Below are positions 59,104 to 64,000 of a DNA stretch of 64,000 nt, piece after piece. The position numbers were made by a program, and so were the translations under genes. Location: NCBI RefSeq assembly GCF_018131075.1, contig NZ_JAFCLS010000018.1, positions 1-64,000 of the forward strand, given 5' to 3'. This stretch comes from Bradyrhizobium sp. JYMT SZCCT0428 (lineage in GTDB: Bacteria > Pseudomonadota > Alphaproteobacteria > Rhizobiales > Xanthobacteraceae). Under the pieces are notes generated by a model. It ran no database searches. It saw nothing but the letters and a program-made list of their open reading frames with translations, and was not told where the DNA came from. Positions within the stretch are counted from its first letter, which is position 1, and each line of letters opens with the position of its first letter.

Positions 59104-59949
59104 TTATTTCGGGTTTTGGACCGTTGCGGCCGTGGCCGCCGCGGCTGCCGGGACGATATGGACCACGCGGTAATGGTTGTCTCTGAGATAGCGCAGAAAC
59201 GCCGGCAGCATGGCCGCGGTTTGCGCCTTGGGATCGTGCAGAAGGATGATCCCCTTGCGGGCGGCCTGCAGCCGCTCGGTGAGCAGCTTCAGCTGCTGGG
59301 CCGGTTTCATCGGCTCCCAGTCGCTGGCCCAGAGGTCGGCGCCGAACACCGATATGCCGCGGTTTTGCAGCAGGTCCAGCGTCGCCGGCGTCATCTCGAA
59401 ATAGGGATAGCGAAAGAACGGCGTCGTCGGGGTCGCGCTTGCGATCCCTGGAGTCGCGCTTGCGATCCCCGGGGTCGCGCTTGCGGTGCCGTGAAGCGCC
59501 TTTTCAACCGCCGCAAAGCCCTTGTCGATGTCGGCCACGGCCGCATCCGGCTTCATGGTTTTGATGTTGGGATGCGACCAGGTGTGGTGCCCGACCGTGT
59601 GGCCAAGGGCTGCAATCCTGCGCACCAGTTCGGGGTGCGCCGAAGCCGACCTGCCGATCAGGAAGAAGCTGGCGAGCACGCATTCGCGCGCGAGCGCGGC
59701 CAGCACCTGGGGCGTCGTGCCCGGCCACGGCCCGTCATCGAAGGTCAGGACCACTTCACGGTCTTGCAGCGGCAGGGTCTGCGGAAAGCTCTTCAGGCCG
59801 ACGCGCGGTGAGGTAGCGGCATCGACGCGCAGAACCCGTGAGGTGCCGAGCGCGTCCTTGCGCGGGCATTCGGCGGCCGTGGCCGCAGCCGTCCACACCG
59901 TCGCGGCCGCGACGGCTGTGCAGAGCGTCCTGGTGAATCCCGGGGTCAT
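59104..59949 (-). CDS. Polysaccharide deacetylase with internal heptapeptide repeat
   Basis: This ~281-residue protein has a signal peptide (MTPGFTRTLCTAVAAATVWT) and a NodB-type domain with LTFDDGPWPGTTPQVLAALA and HTVGHHTWSHPN. Between them and the next core strand the sequence has three near-copies of ATPGIAS (residues about 155-175), encoded by a 21-bp DNA repeat at 59429-59490. The fold is complete apart from that loop. It is paralogous to the adjacent gene and probably acts on a similar glycan. The repeat number could vary between strains. Confidence 0.85.
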   Translation of the reverse strand: MTPGFTRTLCTAVAAATVWTAAATAAECPRKDALGTSRVLRVDAATSPRVGLKSFPQTLPLQDREVVLTFDDGPWPGTTPQVLAALARECVLASFFLIGRSASAHPELVRRIAALGHTVGHHTWSHPNIKTMKPDAAVADIDKGFAAVEKALHGTASATPGIASATPGIASATPTTPFFRYPYFEMTPATLDLLQNRGISVFGADLWASDWEPMKPAQQLKLLTERLQAARKGIILLHDPKAQTAAMLPAFLRYLRDNHYRVVHIVPAAAAATAATVQNPK

Positions 59950-60050
59950 CAGCCGTTGTACATCTTTAGCATTGCGCTTTGCGTCGCCGATTGGGTAATG
60001 CGAGCAGCGATAACTCAAACGCAAGTTCTGTCAAACCGGTGAGGCACGGC

Positions 60051-61484
60051 ATGGCCGAGGATATCGACGTTGCCACCGCCGCCACGCGGCCTGTTGACGG
60101 GTGGACGCTCGATCCCGCCCTGATGCGGGATGAAGAGGGCCACATCCGCCACGAGTTTGTCGAGGAAATCACCCGCGCCATCAAGGCCGCCGACCGCCCG
60201 TCGCTTTCCGAGTTTGTGGCCGAACTGCACGAGGCCGATCTCGGCGATTTGATCGGCGCGCTCGAACCCGACGACCGCGTGGCGCTGGTCGAATTGACGG
60301 GTACCGATTTCGACTTTTCCGCACTCAACGAGGTCGACGAAGCCGTCCGCGAGGAAATTCTCGAAGAGCTCGAACCGGAGACGGTTGCCGAAGGCGTTCG
60401 CGAACTGGAATCGGACGACGCCGTCGAACTGCTCGAAGGCCTCGACGAGGAGGACCAGGAAGAAATCCTCGAAAAGCTGCCGCCGTCCGAGCGCGACGCG
60501 CTGGAGCGCAGCCTGCTGTATCCGGAAAACTCCGCCGGCCGGCGGATGCAGTCCGAATTCATCGCGGTGCCGCCGGACTGGACCGTCGGGCAGGCGATCG
60601 ACTACATGCGCGACACCCCGGACCTGCCGGAGCGGTTCTATGAAATCTACGCGGTCGACGCCAACCAGCACTGGCAGGGCGCGGTCTCGCTCGACACGCT
60701 GCTGCGGGCAAGGCGGCCGGTGCCGCTGGCCGACCTGATCGAGGAAGACCGCCGCCGCGTCTCCGTGCTCGACGACCAGGAAGAGGTCGCGCGGATGTTC
60801 GGCAAATACAATCTGGTCGCAGCCCCCGTGGTCGACACCACCAACCGGCTGGTCGGCGTCATCACCATCGACGATGTCGTCGACGTGATCGAGGAAGAGG
60901 CCGACGAAGACCTCAAGGCGCTCGGCGGCGTCACCAGCGACGAAGAATTGTCCGACAGCGTCTGGACCATCGCGCGCGCCCGCTTCAACTGGCTGCTGGT
61001 CAATCTGGCGACCGCGTTTCTGGCATCCTCGGTGCTCGGCCTGTTCGAAGGCCAGCTGGAAAAGATGGTGGCGCTGGCCGTGCTGGCGCCGATCGTGGCG
61101 AGCCAGGGCGGCAATGCCGCAACCCAGACCATGACGGTGGCGGTGCGGGCGCTGGCGACCCGCGAACTCCATTCCAACAACGCGCTCCGCGTGGTCCTGC
61201 GCGAGGCGATGGTCGGTCTCGTCAATGGCCTCGCCTTTGCCGTGATCACCGGCGTGGCCGCGGTGGCGTGGTTCAAGATCCCCGGCCTCGGCGTCGTGAT
61301 CGGGCTTGCGATCGTCGTCAACCTGATCGCCGGCGCGCTCGGCGGCATCCTGATCCCGATGGTGCTGGAGCGGGTCCGCGCCGACCCGGCGGTGGCCTCC
61401 GGCACCTTCGTCACCACGATTACCGACGTGGTCGGCTTCTTCTCGTTCCTCGGCATCGCCACGCTGTGGTTCGGGCTGAAGTGA
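60051..61484 (+). CDS. mgtE: MgtE-type magnesium transporter
   Basis: This 477-residue protein has an N-terminal helical Mg-sensing domain (acidic: EEILEELEPETVAEGVRELE), a pair of CBS domains (about 200-310), and a five-helix membrane domain (VLAPIVASQGGNAATQTMTV). MgtE is a Mg2+ channel gated by Mg bound to the cytosolic domains. The start at 60051 (MAEDIDVATAA) was chosen over a longer basic frame. It is divergent from a deacetylase. Confidence 0.93.
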   Translation: MAEDIDVATAATRPVDGWTLDPALMRDEEGHIRHEFVEEITRAIKAADRPSLSEFVAELHEADLGDLIGALEPDDRVALVELTGTDFDFSALNEVDEAVREEILEELEPETVAEGVRELESDDAVELLEGLDEEDQEEILEKLPPSERDALERSLLYPENSAGRRMQSEFIAVPPDWTVGQAIDYMRDTPDLPERFYEIYAVDANQHWQGAVSLDTLLRARRPVPLADLIEEDRRRVSVLDDQEEVARMFGKYNLVAAPVVDTTNRLVGVITIDDVVDVIEEEADEDLKALGGVTSDEELSDSVWTIARARFNWLLVNLATAFLASSVLGLFEGQLEKMVALAVLAPIVASQGGNAATQTMTVAVRALATRELHSNNALRVVLREAMVGLVNGLAFAVITGVAAVAWFKIPGLGVVIGLAIVVNLIAGALGGILIPMVLERVRADPAVASGTFVTTITDVVGFFSFLGIATLWFGLK

Positions 61485-61499
61485 GGCGGGCTTTTTTTG

Positions 61500-61553
61500 T
61501 TTGACGCGTTTTCTTCACGCGAACCGGTGTCCACTTCGCTTGAAAACGCTCTG
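61500..61553. repeat. Dispersed palindromic repeat, short form
   Basis: TTGACGCGTTTTCTTCACGC, GAACCGGTGTCCACTTCGC and TTGAAAACGCTCTGG. The arms GCGTTTTC and GAAAACGC are complementary. It is the same family as 36571-36623 and 24788-24880. It follows mgtE. Confidence 0.8.
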
Positions 61554-61612
61554 GCTATCGTTAATCGGGCCTTAACGCGCTTGGCCGATGATTCCCGGAT
61601 CGGGAATCGAAC

Positions 61613-61954
61613 ATGAAGCGCTTGCGGCTAAAGGCAGACGGACGGATCGTGGAACTGCGCGACGGGCAGGAGTTCCCGCTCGCGCCTACGATGCCCGGGC
61701 CCGCGCTTGCGGTGCCTGCAGCCGCTGCGGCAGTCGAAAATGCGCCGCTTCCGGCCGTTCGTGACCTGCGACGCCGCTCACGCCTGACCCAGCTCGAATT
61801 CGCCGCTCGCCTCGGCGTGCCGGTCGAGACCATCCGGAACTGGGAGCAGGGCAAACGCGCGCCGCGCGGACCGGCGCGGGCGCTGCTCGCCGTCATCGCC
61901 CATTCGCCGGAGACCGTGTTCGCGGCGCTCGCCACGGAATCGCCTACCATCTAG
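61613..61954 (+). CDS. XRE-type helix-turn-helix protein
   Basis: This 113-residue protein has an N-terminal strand-rich part (MKRLRLKADGRIVELRDGQE) and a C-terminal HTH of the Cro/C1 type (LTQLEFAARLGVPVETIRNW, then EQGKRAPRGPARALLAVI). The layout resembles HigA/Xre-like antitoxins or small regulators, but no toxin is adjacent, so it is probably an orphan regulator. It lies downstream of a dispersed repeat. Confidence 0.75.
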   Translation: MKRLRLKADGRIVELRDGQEFPLAPTMPGPALAVPAAAAAVENAPLPAVRDLRRRSRLTQLEFAARLGVPVETIRNWEQGKRAPRGPARALLAVIAHSPETVFAALATESPTI

Positions 61955-62071
61955 CACGCGGACTCACCAAGGCGCAGCCATAGCCTGGTTGACACTAGCT
62001 GAACGAAGGCAAGCAGCCGCGCTGACCGCCGCTTGTTTGCAAAGCGCAGTCCGCATGTGACGGTTGATCGG

Positions 62072-62365
62072 TTACATCCCAACACGGTTCAATAGGTAGC
62101 TATCTCTGATCCTATCGATAGCGCGTTGAGGTGAGATGTAGTCGACCTCACCGCGCGTCAGGCCGATGTCCATCAGCGCTCTGTCGTTCATGTCGGCCAA
62201 GCTCTGGCGTTGGCGCCGCGCCTGAAACGCACGCCAATATCCCTTGAGCAAGCCGAGGACGTTCCGCGTCGATGCGGCCATTGGTAATGCGATGGGCAGG
62301 TCGAGGCCGAGCCCTGCGGCATCGCGCTCGGTCCCGGATGTGATGTTCGTCTGTTGGGGTGGCAT
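62072..62365 (-). CDS. DUF1127 protein
   Basis: This 97-residue protein ends in a DUF1127 domain (RRQRQSLADMNDRALMDIGL, TRGEVDYISPQRAIDRIRDS), a helical motif found in small proteins with roles in RNA binding, stress and phosphate responses. The N-terminal half is poorly conserved. Direct RNA binding is known for some relatives but not shown here. It stands alone. Confidence 0.8.
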   Translation of the reverse strand: MPPQQTNITSGTERDAAGLGLDLPIALPMAASTRNVLGLLKGYWRAFQARRQRQSLADMNDRALMDIGLTRGEVDYISPQRAIDRIRDSYLLNRVGM

Positions 62366-62410
62366 CGGATGCTCCTGCTGTTGCGCGGGCAGGGAGCATG
62401 GCCAAACAAA

Positions 62411-62441
62411 AGGCCCCGTCCGATGCCGGCGGGGCCTGGTG
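62411..62441 (-). terminator. Intrinsic terminator
   Basis: On the minus strand AGGCCCCG (62437-62430) and CGGGGCCT (62418-62411) are followed by TTTTGTTTGG. It lies 23-53 bp after the 25-codon frame at 62464-62541. Confidence 0.8.
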
Positions 62442-62463
62442 AAAAGATCGCGTCGTCGAATTT

Positions 62464-62541
62464 CTAGCGCGCGACTCCTTCCACGGCCCAGCGAGAGCGG
62501 GTCATGTTTTTACGGTTCGCGGTGCATACGACGTTGATCAT
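62464..62541 (-). CDS. Possible 25-residue peptide or small RNA region
   Basis: On the minus strand ATG to TAG gives MINVVCTANRKNMTRSRWAV, then EGVAR. It has no strong ribosome site. A terminator follows 23 bp later, so there is probably a short transcript here; it may be a small RNA instead of a coding gene. Confidence 0.4.
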   Translation of the reverse strand: MINVVCTANRKNMTRSRWAVEGVAR

Positions 62542-62683
62542 GAAGCGTAGCTACCACGGAAATCGTGCCAAATCAAGGGATGTGCCGGTGTGGCTCGCAT
62601 CCTGGAGGCGAGCGAGCCGCAATCCACTTCGCACGAAAACGTAATGTGTTGGCACGGCCTTTCCCTCAGCCCATAATGGGGCG

Positions 62684-63502
62684 ATGCTCTTCATCGAAGC
62701 CAATGGCGCAAAAATCCCCGCGATCGGGCTCGGCACCTGGGAACTGCGCGGCAAAACCTGCGCGCGTCTGGTCGAGCAGGCGCTGCGGCTCGGCTATCGC
62801 CACATCGACACCGCGCAGGCCTACGAGAACGAACGCGAAGTGGGCGAGGGGCTGCGCGGCTCCGGCGTCAAGCGCGGCGAGGTGTTCGTCACGACCAAAA
62901 TCTGGACCACGCATTTCGCGCCCAATGATCTCGAGCGATCGGCGAAGGAAAGTCTCGTCAGGTTGCGCCTGACCGAGATCGATTTGTTGCTGCTGCACTG
63001 GCCCAATCCGCAGGTGCCGCTGTCGGAGACGCTGGGTGCGCTGGCGCGGGTCAAGCAGCTCGGGCTTGCCCGCCATATCGGCGTTTCCAATTTCACCGTG
63101 GCCCTGATCGAGGAGGCGGTGGCGGCGTGCCCGGAGCCGCTGGTCTGTGATCAGGTCGAATACCATCCCTATCTCGACCAGACCAAAGTAATCGAAGCCT
63201 GCGCGCGCCACGGCATGGCTGTCGTGGCCTATAGCCCGGTCGCCAAGGGCCGCGTCAAGAACGACCAGGCCCTGCTGCGGATCGGCGACCGCTATCGCAA
63301 GACATCGGCGCAAGTGTGCCTGCGCTGGCTGGTGCAGCAGAACGTGGCGGCGATCCCGCGGACCTCGAAGCTGGAGCGGCTGTCTGAAAATATCGAGATC
63401 TTCGATTTCGAACTGTCGGACGCCGACATGCGCGAGATTTCCGAGATGGGCAGCGCCAATCGCCGGCTCACCGATTTCGGCTTCGCACCGAAATGGGATT
63501 GA
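62684..63502 (+). CDS. Aldo/keto reductase
   Basis: This 272-residue TIM-barrel enzyme has the AKR tetrad context: DTAQAYENEREVGEG (Asp and Tyr), FVTTKIWTTHF (Lys), and LLLLHWPNPQVPL (His), and NADPH-binding IPRTSKLERLSENI. It reduces aldehydes or ketones; the family includes 2,5-diketo-D-gluconate reductases (DkgB type). It starts MLFIEANGAK, typical of the subgroup. No neighbouring gene points to a substrate. Confidence 0.93.
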   Translation: MLFIEANGAKIPAIGLGTWELRGKTCARLVEQALRLGYRHIDTAQAYENEREVGEGLRGSGVKRGEVFVTTKIWTTHFAPNDLERSAKESLVRLRLTEIDLLLLHWPNPQVPLSETLGALARVKQLGLARHIGVSNFTVALIEEAVAACPEPLVCDQVEYHPYLDQTKVIEACARHGMAVVAYSPVAKGRVKNDQALLRIGDRYRKTSAQVCLRWLVQQNVAAIPRTSKLERLSENIEIFDFELSDADMREISEMGSANRRLTDFGFAPKWD

Positions 63503-63558
63503 GCCGCGGTCGCGCCGGGCGGTATTCTCAAGGCCCGTCGCAAGGCCCTTCGGTTTTC

Positions 63559-64000
63559 ATGAACCTGCGCCAGATCATACCTTCGGACATGACGGCTTCA
63601 GCGATTGCCCATCTGTCGCTGCTGGCGTTGCTGCTTGTGTTCTCCGACGTGCATCCGTTCGGCGCGGCCGCACCTGAATCGATCGCGGTCGATATCGTCG
63701 CGCCGCAAGACATTCCTGAAAAGCAGGACATCCCCCAGAAGGCCGAGATCGAGAAGACGCCCGAACCGGCTGCGACGCCGACGCCGCAGCCTGATTTCAC
63801 CGCGCTCGACAAGCCCGCGGCGTCGGCGGCGCCTGCGGTTCAGCCACCTGCGGTTCAACAGCCGCCTCCGCCGCCGCCACAGAAGCAGGCGGCAGTGGCC
63901 GCACCGAGCCCGGCGCCGCCAGCCGCGCCACCGCAGGGAGTGACGCAGACGCCGGCCTACAAACCGCCCGAGCCTGATCTGTCGGTCAAATACAACGTCA
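63559..64000 (+). CDS. Proline-rich TonB/TolA-like protein (partial)
   Basis: The frame starts MNLRQIIPSDMTASAIAHLS and runs past the window edge. One membrane helix (ASAIAHLSLLALLLVFSDVH) precedes a long Pro/Ala/Glu-rich linker (VQPPAVQQPPPPPPQKQAAV), the shape of a TonB or TolA energy transducer whose C-terminal domain would lie outside. The function is inferred from this architecture only; a DUF-type periplasmic spacer protein is also possible. Confidence 0.7.
   Translation, partial: MNLRQIIPSDMTASAIAHLSLLALLLVFSDVHPFGAAAPESIAVDIVAPQDIPEKQDIPQKAEIEKTPEPAATPTPQPDFTALDKPAASAAPAVQPPAVQQPPPPPPQKQAAVAAPSPAPPAAPPQGVTQTPAYKPPEPDLSVKYNV

Overview
The window looks like a chromosome segment of a Bradyrhizobium-type alphaproteobacterium (Nitrobacteraceae). 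It is GC-rich, its protein families are rhizobial (polyamine HDAC-like hydrolase, PccA, RMD1/DUF155, DUF1127, FixJ-type regulators, a solitary TadG-like protein, Ku/ligase remnants), and it carries dispersed palindromes of a kind common in that group. The assignment rests on recognising families, not on a database search.

Bases 1 to about 14,340 are an accessory island. They end at the 3' end of a tRNA-Arg(TCG) gene (14341-14417, minus strand), the usual orientation for an island integrated at a tRNA; no integrase lies in the window. The island is a patchwork of very small genes, often overlapping by 4-5 bp and often closed by their own GC hairpin terminators. It holds a stand-alone ATP-dependent DNA ligase adenylation domain, a Ku C-terminal remnant followed by a broken ligase copy, a cold-shock protein, single-domain SANT/HTH-like proteins, zinc-ribbon proteins, a PilZ protein, a solitary TadG-like vWA protein, and two peptides with double-glycine leaders. 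Three structured-leader-like elements, a ~210-230 bp inverted duplication and families of repeated hairpins run through it.

From 14.4 to 25.7 kb the content becomes core-like: secreted proteins, an EamA transporter, a CPD photolyase, a chemoreceptor, a 1-Cys peroxiredoxin and a caspase-like protein behind a dispersed repeat and a Crp-like palindrome. From 26 to 50 kb the segment is dense in signalling genes: a receiver-only protein, a kinase and FixJ-like regulator pair that overlap by 4 bp, a Cache-PAS-GGDEF-EAL protein, two hybrid kinases and a Cache-PAS-GGDEF protein. Metabolic genes are interleaved: pccA, an oxaloacetate-decarboxylase-like lyase, acylphosphatase and tautomerase. A 69-codon gene has an alphaproteobacterial LexA (SOS) box in its promoter.

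From 49.7 to 53 kb a GbsR/MarR-type regulator, whose start region contains a 16-bp perfect palindrome, heads an apparent operon with a DUF4166-like gene, a membrane-domain/TIGR01777 oxidoreductase fusion and an unknown gene. From 53.1 kb to the end come lipB, a FliN-like protein, tRNA-Leu(GAG), a polyamine hydrolase and aminotransferase pair, two polysaccharide deacetylase paralogues, MgtE, small regulators, an aldo/keto reductase and the start of a proline-rich TonB/TolA-like gene cut by the window edge.

The most unusual material is in the island: the repeated leader element whose hairpin has been exchanged for a terminator in one copy, and the two double-glycine peptide genes that share a Crp-like palindrome upstream.
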